From the NCBI GenBank assembly GCA_958496175.1, contig OY292275.1, positions 33,185,701-33,249,700 on the forward strand: a stretch of 64,000 nucleotides of DNA, in the 5' to 3' direction. Below are positions 1 to 13,335 of the stretch, piece by piece. Source of the DNA: Sisyra terminalis. Taxonomy: Eukaryota > Arthropoda > Insecta > Neuroptera > Sisyridae. A model generated the notes under the pieces. The model saw only the letters and a program-made list of their open reading frames with translations. It had not been told where the DNA came from and did no database searches. Every line of letters starts with the position of its first letter. The first letter of the stretch is position 1. A program made the position numbers and the translations under genes.

Positions 1-1739
1 GGTTTGAGTATATTTTTTTCTTTATGTTTTTGTTTAGAAAAAAATAATCCTACTCTAGAATTTAAAATGTATGTGTATTTTTTAAAATTTATTTTTAGAA
101 AATTTTCAATCAACTACACGCTTAAACTACGGGTGTAAAAACTTTTATAAAAATATTTTAAAAAGTGAAAAATGTACAAAAATGTTTAAATTTTATACAC
201 GTACTTTTGAAAACTTCTTTTTACAATGGAAACATTTACATTTAATTTAGTTTGATTTCCAATGGTAGAAATTTTTAATTAAATATAATGAAATAATCAA
301 ATTGGCAAAAATACATTTTGCTACCGTCTGCGTGTAAGAATAAATACATAATAATGAAAATTATTTTTCACATTTTTATAAGATAATCCATTTAAAATTC
401 CGTACTCATTAAAATATTTCAAAAAATTATTTTACTATGATAAACTATGAATGTAAAATGTAGAATTCGTATAATGTGAAGTTTGCCAGCTAATAACATA
501 TAACTGTAGTTTACATTCAAATTAAAATGTAAATAAATTTATTTTTTCATAGACATACTGTAAAAATATCATTTTAATTAAATAGGTGCTAATCATCAAT
601 GTAAAACTAAAATGAGTTTTTGATTTTTGTAATTATTCTATTCATTATGAGTAAATATATTTTTTTGAATATGTTGTGAAGAAAATTTGAATAATTACAA
701 ATTTCACTAAAACTACCCACACTTTTATCAAGTTTGATACTGAAGCAGGGTTGGATTTTAAATTTAAGAAATGGTACTAACAGAATTATCCTTTTGTACA
801 AATCGAACATACTTATATTCACATTAACTTCAATTCTTGCCTGTAAATATATTTATATAATAATTACGCTGGCTTAATCATTCAATAAAAGTAGATATAT
901 TTCATAATATTCTCGTTTTTTAATACTACCTAATAGTTTTCCTTGATTGCAGTATTTAATTTTCTACTAGGTGAATGAAGTACATATTGGATGAAAGGGG
1001 GTTATTACGAATTAGCGAGTGTAAGGATATCTAGTTTATCTTTTAGACATTCCAAATGTATACCACAAACCCCAACTGACAAATGACACAAGTCACAGAT
1101 CACCGAGTTTGTGGTTTATGGAACCGCTATTTTCACCAACCGAATGTTTATAAAGTATCGGTGTCTCCACCAGAGTCACTCAAAGCACCTAAGCTCATTT
1201 ATAAATCAACGTTATGTTGCAAAATTTGTCAATTAAGACTTTTCTAACGCTATTAAAACGCAAAGAAGGGAAAATAAATACCGCATATTTATTGACAATT
1301 TGCTTTTTTAAAAATTAACTAAACATGAAATAATTTTTTTAAAGTTAACACAATAATCGATTATAATTTGAATAATAAGAACTAAAAAAAGTAAAAAAAT
1401 ATAAATAAAACAAAATATTATTTTATGAGTACTATTTAGTAGTTTGCACATTTTTTGTCGTAATTAGACATTTTTTTGCAATGTTGAAAATGTTTTGGGT
1501 TCCTTACCATTACTGAAAATAATTTTTGACTTTTAATTCAACTTAAAGACTATTTAAGCATTGGTTCAGTTTCATGACTTATACAACGATTATTTACGAA
1601 AAATGGGTACAATTCCACAAATAAAGGTATATAACTCCTCCGAAATATAAAAGCACAACACACAAAAACCAATAGGAAGATTTCAATAAAAATAGTACGA
1701 ACGCTGGATTTCTGCATCACAAGAATGCAAACAGTTATA
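1..1739. other. No gene; AT-rich DNA
   Basis: Only chance frames. A slightly G+C-richer patch at 960-1190 (GATATCTAGTTTATC, CACAAACCCCAACTGAC) shows no splice, coding or transposon signature that I can name. Confidence 0.6.
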
Positions 1740-2470
1740 GGAAAAAAGAACGTGGTCCTGCTTCAAGAAGAGAAAAAGACAGTCAATTTTGTTTTGGCGA
1801 GGAATGGGCTAGAAAGTGGAGAATAAAAGTTAACTCCAAGAAATCAGTGCACGTTACTTTTACCTTACTAAAAGGAACATGACCCCCAGTAACTTAACAA
1901 CTTGATGTTGCTACAAAGAAACATGATCAAATATCTGGGTATGCACCTTGATAGAGATCTTATTTGGACCCACCTTATAAATCCAACACGAGAGCACTTA
2001 AATAGGATGTAAAGAAGGATGTATTGTTTGTTCGCGAAGTCATCCATTCTTTCCACGGAAAATAAACTGATTTACAAAATCTTGCAGAAACCGATATGGA
2101 TATATGGAATCCAGTTATGGGGAACTACTTCCAAATTCAACATATATTCCAAAGGTTTAGTCAAAAACACTGCTAGATTAACAACAAAATGCATTAGGAT
2201 ACGGAAACGCTAACGATGAAACAGGAGATAAAAAAATAAAAAAAAAACTGGAAAAACTGAATCTCTGAACAACCTTGTCTTAAACATACTGGACAACAGT
2301 GACCAAAAAAAGACTTCAAAGGTGAAATACCATTAAATTACCTAGTAGATTTTGAACACCAAATTACTAGTATGGATTAGTCTGCTGGGACTAATACATT
2401 CATGAGATATGCTAGATTAAATGCATTAATCGCACAACTGTGCAGATCTTGCGACGAAAGGGGATAAAAA
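1740..2470 (+). pseudogene. Jockey-type non-LTR retrotransposon relic, 3' end
   Basis: Decayed reverse-transcriptase C terminus of a Jockey-like LINE. In shifting frames it shows the family's thumb-region order: EEWARKWRIKVNSKKS near 1800, HVTFTL, YLGMHLDRDLIW-like residues near 1937-1970, then KPIWIYGIQLWGTTS at 2089-2133. The family's closing LDNS motif follows near 2290. Multiple stops and frameshifts break the frame. About 120 bp of 3' UTR-like sequence follows, ending in an A-rich run near 2470. The upstream part of the element is missing, as expected for a 5'-truncated LINE insertion. Confidence 0.8.
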
Positions 2471-4919
2471 ATAAAATTTTGAAAACAAATTAGTTTTTAT
2501 TCTCTTAAAATTTATTAAAATTTTTCAAACAATGACCTGCTATTATTTATTACTATACAAAGAGGCACTTATAACATCTTTTATTTAAAAAACCACCTCA
2601 ATTCTGATTTTATCAGGGTTCGTATCTTATTGAAGCCTTTAAATTAGGTTAACCTGGCTCTCTTAAGCAAAGAAAACTTTATTTAAAAAGACAATTTAAT
2701 TTATATTGTCTCTAAGTACTAATTAGCTTTAATGTTTTTATTTATAATTGAATTTATAATTTCAGAAATCCGATAATTATATGGTTTATTTTTTAATTTG
2801 TCCAATTTTTGTTTAAATTGCATAGCGACTTCACTTTTTTTTTAATTTAATTTAATTTTCTTGGTATAACAATTCTAAAGAGGTGCATTTACGTCTGTGC
2901 TTAGAACCAGTCCATCGAAATATTGCATACTTTCGAGTATGCAAACATAAATATACATACATGCATAATGCACACATACACATATATTCTCACACACAAT
3001 GTTTTGTTTACATTTTTTATTATTTTCGAAAAACTATAAAAAATCGTTCAGAACCTTCAAAGTGATCGTCAAATTATTTAATATTATTCATCTATTACAA
3101 TCGATTCTTCAAAGAATACAAATTTCATTATAAAATTTGTCGCTATGTAGCGACGAAGCAAAAATTAGCGTAATCTTGAAAACCATGTATGTCAATATTC
3201 GTAATTTCAGATTCCATATGCATTAATTTGCCATTTTGTAATTTAAAAAATATAAAATTGATTAAAAGATTACCAGAACTAAATAATAAAATTTTAAATG
3301 TATAATAATAAAGTTTTAATGTAAAAAAAGTATTCCTAGAACTCCATTAATGTTGGGTTGTATGTTGGGGATATACCTATAACACTCTTGGTTTAATCAC
3401 CTAAATTTAATTAACAAGGGCCTATTAATACATACATAAACACTTGTCATATTAAGTCTTACTCATATATAAATTAATTTCTGACATCATTTGTGGAATA
3501 TACGGCTTAATAGGTAGATAATAAGGAATTACATTTCTTGAATCATAAATTGTTATAATGGAAAAAACAGTAGTATTATTAATTAATAAAAAATAAACTT
3601 CACCAATCAGAAGAACGTAGCGTAATCACTATAATTTGTCAGTAGACCGTCGTTCTAATTCATCATTTTGGTGCAGTTTTAAAAAGAAAAAATTATTTCC
3701 CTTTTGAAGATTTGAACCACTGAGTTTCAAATCGAGTTTGTGTTCAATCACTTACGCGATTTGCCTACATCAATCTAGAATTTTGGAAGATTTATTTTTC
3801 TCTTAATGTGAATATATTTTATTAAAAAATTTAACTTTTATAATAAATTAATTTTTTACTAAATACACAATGAATTAAAACCTATATATTTTAAAAAATG
3901 GTTCAAATTTAGTCTATTAGCATTAAGATTAATCGAAATTAATACATGTAGTCTGTGAAAGTATTGGTGTACTGTGGATTGCCTATATGGCTTCTTTGTT
4001 GAAAATCATAAGTTAAAACTAAAATGATATTTAAAGATTTTATTTTACACAAGTTTACTATGTTATATTTTATTATAAAATCATATAAGCATTTTATCAA
4101 TTATTCTTGCATTTTAAATTTTCTTACCTTTGATTCGTAATATTTTGAGCTTAAATAGATACTTAGGATGAGGAAAATATTAACTTATTTTTAACAAACG
4201 TAAAATACATTTTTTAAGAGACTTCTGAAAGTTTTAGGTATTGAAGGAATGATCGTCGATAGTTTAATGATTAAATAAAAAGGAATTAATGTACATGATT
4301 AATATTACTATTTTTACAATTCAAGTAAACCAAAAAACGATGTTTTGTGAAGACATTTAAAAAACAGTTTTATTGTTTTTTTTTATCCTTGATTAGGTTA
4401 CAGGTATTAACAGTCATTAGCAAAACAATTAGAAAAGGACCTATAATTTGTGAAAATCGATTAAATTCGATTTTCGGATATATATTTTTTTCTATTAATT
4501 GGGTGCATATTATATTCCCAACAAATTTGATATTGTCATCCACTTCCCACTTAGTATTTTAAGCTTTTTCTTTTACAATTATTTGCCTATTTTGTTCCAA
4601 AATTGCTAACTTCTTTCTAAAATGTCATCGCATGAAAATCGCTCAGGAACTGTTAAATGACATCCATGATGTCAAAAAATACAAAACAAAATTACTTTTT
4701 ATTTAATATGTTTAGGTCCACAAAATAGAAAGTACTGTTTCTTATATCTTAAAAACAAAATAATTTCTTCTAAACTTTGATCAGGTTTCTTTCGAACTGA
4801 AAACAACTATTAAAAATAATATTGAACAAAACTTTAATGAACTGATAGTTATCAGTATTCATAATTGAAGAAACTAATAATAAGTGAAAAACAATAATTT
4901 TTTAAATTTTTTTTTCACG
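2471..4919. other. No gene; AT-rich DNA around a SINE-like copy
   Basis: Apart from the SINE-like feature at 3600-3775 there is nothing recognisable. The frames at 2883-3065 and 4347-4562 are low-complexity chance frames. Confidence 0.6.
3600..3775 (-). repeat. Probable tRNA-derived SINE (minus strand)
   Basis: Read on the minus strand, a tRNA-like head carries an A-box-like TCGCGTAAGTGATTGA (about 3756-3741) and a B box GTGGTTCAAATC (about 3722-3710), spaced as in tRNA. A non-tRNA body follows. It differs from the other SINE family in this window. No clear target duplication was found. Confidence 0.4.
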
Positions 4920-5034
4920 AATTCAGTTTCAATTTCGGTCGTAGTTTCGGATTGATGACAGCCGTAACCAAAACTAAGCCGAAACTTATATTTAGCCGAA
5001 ACTAGGCCGAAACTGAAAGTTCGGTCGGACACTA
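4920..5034 (-). repeat. Degenerate repeats of a CCGAAACT-like motif
   Basis: Four or more spaced copies of a GCCGAAACT-like unit lie on the plus strand (near 4978, 4995, 5006), with inverted relatives TTTCGGTC and GTTTCGGAT near 4933 and 4945 and a terminal GTTCGGTCGGACACTAA. This resembles a subterminal repeat of a DNA transposon, here as a single remnant. Confidence 0.35.
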
Positions 5035-5269
5035 ATTAATACTTTAAATATTTCCATTGAGTTTTTAAATTTTTTATAGCTGCTCGTCAATCACCTTCTC
5101 TTTCATACCACACGACAACAGTTGCTCTTAAAACTGGTACTTTGAATTCCTGATTTCCTTAACGTGTTCTTTTATTGAAAACGTTGTTTTCAAACCTATT
5201 TTCTGCATCCAATCATGGATTCAATTTTTTTCACTTTTTTGTAAGTTACTTTTACTACGTTTTATAAAT

Positions 5270-5671
5270 CAACGGTCGCCAAATGTTTTAAATTCATGAA
5301 CCACTAATTTCATAATTTAAATTCCGCGAACTACTAATCAATTTTTTTAAGTATTAAATATATTATAACAGCTCTAGTCTCTTTTAGAACAGTCAAATCT
5401 AGCGACGTTACATTTTCTACTTTATTTTTAATTTTAATCGCGAAAAAGTCGGCTCATAATGAAAATGTAGCCCCGAAAGAGAAAACTATATCATATTAGA
5501 ATTGAATTAACAAAAAAATAATGAATAAAATAAAAAACAAAGTCGAAAATCCAAACTTGCCAGATCTGACTGTTCTAAAAAGGACTAAAGTCATTATAAC
5601 TTTTATAATCCACATTTCTTTGCGAAGCGGCTAAATTTTCTCGCAGACCTCCACTTGAACCATCGCTATTG
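5270..5671. mobile_element. hAT-like non-autonomous element, 402 bp
   Basis: The left end reads CAACGGTCGCCAAATG; the right end, reverse-complemented, reads CAATAGCGATGGTTCAAG. Both are variants of the hAT-style CAGCGGTCGCCAA terminus. Internal arms also pair: TTTTAGAACAGTCAAATCT (5383) against TTTTTAGAACAGTCAGATCT on the other strand (about 5580). The flanking 8-mers match at only about half the positions, consistent with an old insertion. It lies 130 bp beyond the stop codon of the transporter gene. Confidence 0.55.
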
Positions 5672-5801
5672 TAAAATACTTTTCTTGTGTAGATCGGTTG
5701 AGGAAAGTCTTCTATCATTTTACGAGTGCTCCTGTGTAAGAACTGTACCTGCCCACTGTCATTAAATCATTAAACTGTATTGTTAAATTGTTATTGTTTT
5801 A

Positions 5802-7495
5802 CTAGTAACTATACTCATCTACATCTCTGTATTCTATAATAGTAAAATATATACTTAAAATGGCAAGAGTAAATGAAAATCCTATTAAAACGATGGTTTT
5901 CATCAGAGACCAACAATATTCTATTCCATCATACTGATACCAGAAACACGAAAGATCCGCCAATGCCGGAATAGCTATACCACACAAAGGTATTAATAGA
6001 GCACCAACTATCGTTATAATATTAAAGAGACTTGGAATTGCAAGTGCTAGAATAACTAAAGAAAAAAAATGATCTCAATAAAAAAAATCCTTCATTTGCA
6101 CAAAATTTAATTACTCTTACGAGAAAAACATGTGGTAATTATTCTTATAAATACTCTGTAGACAACCAAATTTCTATTGGTGTTATGGCAAACATGTGGT
6201 CGAATATAACAATACCAAAAAATATCAAAAGCTATATAAGAAGGCATCCAGAACTGCAAATAAATAGCGACGGCGGCTAAAATTTTCACACTATTACCAA
6301 ACCTAAAGAAATAAAAATTTAAATTGTTAATTGTGAACAAAGAAACTAAAATAGAGGAAAAATGAATTACGCATCATTCATCGGAAAATTAAAAGTGATA
6401 GAAATTTGGCATTCTGAATCATAGCGCATGTATCCAATAAATCCAAATGTCGTTAGAAAAACTATATTGATAACTGTTACGATATTTATGACTCCGGCGA
6501 ATGAAACAAACTTCTTTGGGTTTTCCATATCATATTCTAATGGTAATGCCTGGAACGATTTTTTATGTTTAATAATTTGATTTTATTTGACGTAGATACT
6601 TATACAAACCACATCGCTAATATGAAAAGCATATAAGCATTTAGCAATAAAAAATATATATTGGCCTATTTCACCAAACTTTGGTTTATCTGATATGACT
6701 ATTGGTTCATTACAAATATGGTACAAAATTAAAACATGACATACGATTTTTGAAAGGTATGAAACAGTAGACATAATACGAAAGAAACTTAAAAGTTGAA
6801 TTAAGTCAATTAAAACGAGCGGAAAAAATGTGATTAGTATATAAACTCGTATTGATAACAAGTAGAAAGTATATTCTTCCACAATGATTTTTATAGATAT
6901 TGCAGTGAAAACAAGATATATAGAACTTTTTCCTACTTCAACAAGTATCATTAAAAAGTTCGTTAAGTGCCTGGAAAAGAAAAACAATAAATACCTCCCG
7001 ACTTTTGTTGAACATTATTAATCGATTCAAAAAAAATACATGAAAGTGTTGGCAAAATGTCTGCAAAATAATGGACCATTCTCAAAAGCTATCGAAATAG
7101 TTTTTCCATAAGATAAAAATGTTTTCCTTCGTATTATGCAAAGACGATATGATATTCTTGACATTCTGTGCGTTAAGTACGAAGAAAAAAGTCCAATTAT
7201 TATAACACCAATTATACCAAGTAACCATCCAGCTTGCATAAATGCTTGAGGAATGATTAAAACACTTGTACCGAGACTAGCATTAAGGCAACGAAGAATA
7301 GTTCTCCAAAATCTAGCATAAGAAAAAGTCATATTTGTACAAACATTTTTTTATTCAATTTAGTTACGGTACAAATTCTCTGGGAGGTCGGTTGTCATGT
7401 GGGTCATAATCTGAAATTAACTGTGATGATCTTCGTAAATCTCTTTCTTCTTCAGTTTCTTTTCCAAAAAATTCAGCATTGAAAAAAATATCCAT
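5802..7495 (-). CDS. Proton-coupled amino-acid transporter (SLC36/PAT-like), 6 exons, complete
   Basis: Multi-pass membrane transporter of the AAAP (Aa_trans) superfamily, expected to move small neutral amino acids across the plasma or lysosomal membrane with protons; substrate and location are inferred from the family. Exons (high to low): 7495-7368, 7312-7040, 6970-6610, 6549-6371, 6302-6121, 6055-5802. Introns are 55, 69, 60, 68 and 65 bp, all GT-AG. The joined CDS is 1377 nt, 458 residues, with no internal stop, the usual family length. The N-terminal tail (about 1-43) is acidic and polar. Residues 53-71 carry the family's first-helix motif (NASLGTSVLIIPQAF followed by an AG pair). Residues 248-268 read AFHISDV joined across an intron to ALPLEYDMENPKKF, matching the PAT block AFEGIGVVLPLENQMKNP. 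NSVKILAA and LQFWMPSYI (exon 5) match the later PAT helices. The start is the ATG opening exon 1. The protein is divergent from well-known PATs, so the paralogue is not named. Confidence 0.93.
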
Positions 7496-8761
7496 ATTTG
7501 AAATTAAAAATAAATAAAAAATGAAGAAAACCGTATACGTTATATGTCAAATCTATATTTGTTGCTAGGCGATATAATACAACTTGTAAATATCTGAAAC
7601 TTTTCTTCTCGAAAGGCTTAAAATTGTAATGTTTTATTTAATTTTTTGTTTTAATTATACTGTTCCCATTATTAGTTTTTCAATAAATACAACTTGATAC
7701 AAATTTCTTACCCAGTGCTAAAACATAAAAGGAGTGAATATAAAATATAAGTTATGTAGCAATGTTAACTATCAATTAGTAAATATATATTAGATATGAT
7801 TTATAAGCATTTTTCTTTTGAGTAATATCAATAAATTAACTCTATAATATTTCAAATGAACTTCTAGTTTGTAAATAAACTATTAAGTTATGAAGTTAAT
7901 CTTAAAAGTAAAAAGCTTCTGTATACAATACGTTATACTTTTTTTAAAAGTATATTAACACTTAGGTAAAATGAATAAAAAAGGAGAATAGAGCAAAACA
8001 AAATCGTTGAAAAGAGATGTTTCTCTGTGTTATAAAAGAATTTCCACATGAAATATAATGCACTAAGTATATTGCTCTACAAAGACGTTTCTTGTGGAAA
8101 ATATGATCACCAGAGTTCCTGAAATTTATTTGAAAAGATACTAAAATATTTACGTCCTATTATATTCGCTTCTCAGTGTAAATTGAATATGAAGAATTGT
8201 GATAATCTAGAGACTAAAATGAATTGGATAAATAACGTTGCAATGAAAAATAAATATCGAAATTAGTATTTCAAGGCACTTTTCCTCACATTACTTCTTA
8301 TGTGTATCACAGTTTCAATAATAAAATACAAATAACAAATAAATAATACAATACCTACCAAAATCTTGACTGGCTTATGATATTTCAAAAAGGTACAGGT
8401 AAAAAAGTAGAAACGATACTAGTTATGGGAAGTTTATTAAAAACATTATTCTGAACATATTTTTTTTTACGATTATTCTCCTGTTAAAAGGATCAAAAAC
8501 TTTTTTAAATATTTAAGGAATTAACGTTTTAAAGTCCTTTAAACAGTTTAAAACAATGTTATTCGTTTTCTGAACATCAACGTTTATGAAATGCAATTTT
8601 GCTACGACCTCGAATTTTATGCTACAGCTGATTGAACGCCGCCAAAACATGAGACCGAAGTACATGTGTTCTTTGTTATGCTCTATCAGAAGTGATGAAT
8701 TTGTTTATATAGAGTAGAATCATCAATAGCAGCAAAATAAAAATTTAAGTAGCATCTATTA
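7496..8761. other. 5' flank of the transporter gene, no second gene
   Basis: AT-rich and upstream of the minus-strand transporter start. No clear TATA box or initiator was identified. The patch at 8590-8690 (ACGACCTCGAATTTTATG) is unexplained. Confidence 0.5.
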
Positions 8762-8982
8762 CTGTGGTTCTTAACCTTGTTGAAGCTATAGACCCACAAG
8801 TTTCATAAGCGTATTCACCGAACCCTTCTTAATTGGAAAAATAAAATATTGAATTTTTTCAAATTAAAATCATTGGTATTTATTTATAAATAGGTCTTAT
8901 GAGTCGGGGACGTTTCTTGACCTCCGCCAAACTGACTTACCGAACCCCTAAGGTTCGATTGGACTCTAGGTAAGATCCACTG
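8762..8982. mobile_element. hAT-like MITE, 221 bp, with 8-bp target duplication
   Basis: The left terminus CTGTGGTTCTTAACC pairs with a right terminus that reads CAGTGGATCTTACC in reverse complement, the familiar hAT CAGTGGTTCTTAACC form. Flanks are ATCTATTA (8754-8761) and ATCTATTT (8983-8990), a 7/8 target-site duplication. There is no coding capacity. Confidence 0.75.
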
Positions 8983-10036
8983 ATCTATTTTATATTTTCA
9001 AGAATCATTTAGTGTACCCATTTTGTTATAAAAATTATATAAAATATTTTAAAATAATTTAACTCTAGAGTTGGCTGAATTTTAACAAAAAAAATGAAAG
9101 GCGTTTATCAAAAACAAAATAACTGTATGCTACGAATTTGTTATTGCTACCTGGTGACTTTTAAGAGGGTAGACCTCATTCTGTTTGAAGGCGGAGTCAC
9201 GTAGTCAGGTGAAACTATAAAACGTGGCAAAAAACAAATGCAATTGAAATCTATTTCAAAATTTTAAAAATATATTCAGTAATCGCAATTTTTAAATGAA
9301 GTGAATCTGAATTATGCTATTATTCATATATTAATATAAGCAATTATATTTTTGATGTTGCAGCGAAATAAAAAATTCTAAAATATACGATATGGAATAG
9401 AGGAAAATATGTGGAAACATATAGAAGTTAATGGTAAAAAATGAAATACCGATCGTAGCGTTTTCGTAACGCATCTGTATACCGGTCATATTTATGTCTT
9501 TGTCATTTGCACAAACCTCTTCTTATCACTTATTCTCTTTATCACTTATTTCTCTATGAACCATATTAGAATGCCACACATTGTTAATATTGTTCAAAAA
9601 ACGTATTGAAATTTAAATAATCTTTTTAACAGGGCTTGTATTATATATTTGAAACCAAAATTTGTTAATATTGTAGTTTTGGTTTTCTCATTAGAATTGC
9701 TTACATTTCTGAAAAAAACTGTTTATTTTTAGCATACGCTAACTGCTTTGTAATGACTACTGTTATCTTAGTACGTAAGCGTCAGATAACTGCGTAACTG
9801 ATAGATAGCTAATTAATAAGACATACGAAAATATTTTAGGGATCTTCTACATGAATATAATACAGTTTTATTTAAGAAAATTGACAAAAACTTGATTGGG
9901 TGAGAGTATTGAGAAGTGGAGGCCAAAGCTTGTGAGCAAAGTGAGCAGATAACGAAGTTCCTTAAACACCAATATAAATAATTAGTAACTTCCCGTGAAA
10001 TATTAATAGCGAACGTTGATATAATTGTCAAATGGG

Positions 10037-10183
10037 CAATTGAATGAAATCGAAATGAGACAAATGATAAGTCAGTTTATTCAAATTTGAGTCAATGATT
10101 ATTATATATAGTTTTCATTCGTATATTCTTTTTATCACTTCCACGTATGTGTTTATATATGTTTTTTGTTCTCTGACTTTGCC
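10037..10183. repeat. Partial second copy of the 53.4-53.6 kb repeat arm
   Basis: CAATTGAATGAAATCGAAATG, the nearby CAAATTTGAG and the distal CTGACTTTGCC follow the same order and spacing as the right arm of the inverted-repeat element at 52.71-53.61 kb. No matching opposite arm was found, so it is either a solo arm or heavily decayed. Confidence 0.5.
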
Positions 10184-11194
10184 GACGTAATTATATTCGT
10201 TTGCTTATTATTATGTTGATATCTTCAGTATGCTGTAGATGACACCAAAGGTGAAAAAAAAAATAGAATTGTAAATGATATTTTACTTTTCTATGAGTAA
10301 ATATTAAAACTTAAACATAACCTTGTAAATTAATTAAAGGTCAAGTTAATTAAATTAGATAATTAATCTAAAAGTAAAAAACTAAAACTAATAAAATTAA
10401 ATGAAACATCACAAAAGTATGTGTACAGCATTCAGCAAAAGTATAGGGTCCCTAAAGTTATTGAAAACTGATAAATCTTCATGCAGATTCAGATTAATAA
10501 TTTGTAGTGTTTGGAAAATCGGTACGAATTTAAAAATGTAAACAGTGGGATACAAAATACTATCGTTAAAATCAATAGTTATTACTATGAAGGTAATTAA
10601 AAAATCACTACATATCATAACATTGAATACAAACGATATGTAAATATTTTATATCACCTACATATATCAAGGTGAAAAAAGTTGAAACAATTAAAATTTT
10701 AATGCTAATATACAATTTTTTCCCATTTTATTGTTTGCGAAATCTTTTATTTTCATGAAAAAGTAATGATAGCTTTAAGCTCTTAATATTTTTCATATTT
10801 GTAACAACATTGCACATATTTGTAGCAATATGTACATACATTTGTAGCACATTAATAAAAAAAAGGTAAAAATTGTATTTGCTTCAATGAACACACAAAT
10901 AATGACTGATACTCGCAGCTATATACATGGATGAATGGATAAAGTATCGAAAGTTGTGAGCAATATTTTTGTCCTGGAGTATGTATGCTCCTTTTGCTTC
11001 AATTGTCAACATTATCAAAGTTTATGTGTGAACATACATAGGTACCATAAGACATCCAATAAGGAAAAGAAGAAGAGCGAGCATTGCACATATGTAGAAG
11101 ATTTTAGTTAGGTGTTTGTTAGGTTTTTCTAAAATTCTCTTCAATTTTCACTTGCGTGAGAGGTAAGTTAATTACATAACTTTTAATACTAATA

Positions 11195-11256
11195 CTGAAC
11201 AAGAATTTGAAAAATGCTTAAGGGGATCATAGGATATAAAAAGTTGGAAAACACTG
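11195..11256 (-). mobile_element. hAT-like terminus, partner end not found
   Basis: In reverse complement the end reads CAGTGTTTTCCAACTTTT and continues ...GATCCCCTTAAG, a typical hAT end. A possible opposite end (CAGCATTCAGCAAAAG at 10428) is weak and the flanks give no convincing duplication. Confidence 0.3.
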
Positions 11257-13335
11257 GTTTATATATTCTTATTGACATAATCACTAGCTTCGTCTTTAAG
11301 AAAATACGGGATGAGTTTGCATCGATCCTTTTTGGAGCCCTTAAAATAAATTGACTGACGATTTAAAATTTCTACGTATTGGAGCCATGTTTGCAAATTA
11401 CACTTGATTGAATGTGCGTTAGGTAAATGATGTCAATGTAAACTTAACTTTACAGCTCTACAACATGGAAAGTGTTTATTTGCAATGTTTGACTTTTTTA
11501 AGTTCACTTCAGTCAACAATCTTGTAAACGAAATAAATCACTGTGAATATTTATATAAACTCCGACATTCAGGTACTATACCTATATATAAAGAAAATCT
11601 CGCAAAATTGGAATTGTGAATAACACGCTAATTTAAAATACTTACATCTATATTATAGATAGCTGCTCAAATCAAAATAAGTTTTTAACAATTATTTGTA
11701 TTCTCTTTGTTTCTTGGGAATTTTTATTTTTGTACAACACGTTTTATCGGTTTCCCGACTTCTTTAGGTACTAGTAATTCTTAATAAAACCAATTTAACT
11801 GTCAATTACCTATGATTGTTTTACCTTAGTAATGACAACTATAAAGGCTGTTAAAAAATAAGTATTAACTAACTATGGAAAAGAATAATCAAAAGTTCTT
11901 AATTAAGTTCTAACTCTGTAGACATAATTAGTTTTTCATTTAATGCTATTTAAAGTGTAATATTTTTTCAAATTAAATTGTAAATTTTACGAAGGTTGAA
12001 TATTGAACGTAAATATTCCTTTAGAAAACTTTAATGATATTAGGTTGTTAGATTAAAAATTTGAGTACTACAATAATACTTGTAAATAATCGCTTGATTA
12101 TATTACAGCGTATGTCATTCTTATCCAATTATTGTTTTTTGAACTAAAAGACTTTTAAGCTGTTCTTACGTCATTTACAGTTTGAATTATTTTAGAAATA
12201 ATTTTCATGGATCGAAATTGTTATGTTTGTATCACAAAAAGGAAATATCAACTTATTTTTTTTTGTAATAAAAAGTTCCTAAAAAATCTTTATTAGTTGT
12301 AAAGCCAAAAGTAAATGGTTGTATGATATACCATATATGTACATACCTTATCCATTTGAAATTATCAAAATTCATGTATCTACAGGTAAAAAAAAAATGA
12401 TAAGAAATTTAAAAGTAAAAATATAATTTATGATATTGAAAATGTCTCGAATTTTCATTCTTAATAAAATATTTTTGAAATACCTAATTTAAAAATTAAT
12501 TAGACCTTAATATATTTTGATAAGAGATGTTTGTTTTTACGTTTGATTAAAAGTTTATTTTAACTTAGTACGTGTTTCAACTAGGTTTTGCAAAAATTTA
12601 CAATATACATAAAAAGAACAGTAAATTTAAACAATGAATTAATGAAAAATGAAACGATTAAATTTTCAATTTTAATTGAAATATGCAAAGTGAAAAGGGG
12701 GAAATTGATAAAAAATCACTCATGCTGTCGGATGTCAATTTAAAATATGTGTTATACATTCAACAAAAAAAAGTTCAATTAATTTTTATCTTATCCAAAA
12801 TATTATGTCCATCGCAACATCATTTTATAAGCTCTGATATTACGACCCCAGTTGTAACAATTTTGCAGGTTTAATGACAATTTTTGGAAAACTTGACCAC
12901 TGATCATGTCATAATATAATTGTGTACTATCATCAATAAACCATTACCATTACTAATACCGATTAAATACTTTAACTGTTTATTGATTAATATATTTATA
13001 CTCACAATTAATATATCTTTATTTAATTTAAAATCATTTTTCCGGATTGACTGATTGATCTATCAACATACAGCTTATGCCGTTGATCGTGGAGTCGTTA
13101 AATTTGGAGGGTACATCCCTTATATGATATAGGTATCTGATTAGATCGGATTTTTGAATTCTTCTTCTAACAGTGCGAAAAAGGGTGACAAAATTTAAAT
13201 ATGATAACTCGTGGCCGTAATTTGGATTTATAAAAATTTATAATAGCCCTACAAATCAATAAATCTACTTTTCTCGTTTTCAAAAGTGCTGGAAATACTC
13301 CTAAAAAGAATTTTTAACAAATTTTACTTCAGATC

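Larger units (their letters stand above)
8991..13327. other. No gene; AT-rich DNA
   Basis: Contains the solo repeat arm (10037-10183) and a lone hAT-like end (11256). A G+C patch at 9150-9220 has no recognisable content. Confidence 0.55.

Noticed and set aside
607..822. 71-codon minus-strand open frame
   Set aside because: Low-complexity, AT-driven composition, no splice context or family resemblance.
2883..3065. 60-codon frame with many H, Y and I residues
   Set aside because: Derives from an AT/CA-rich stretch (ATACATACATGCATAATGC); no coding signature.
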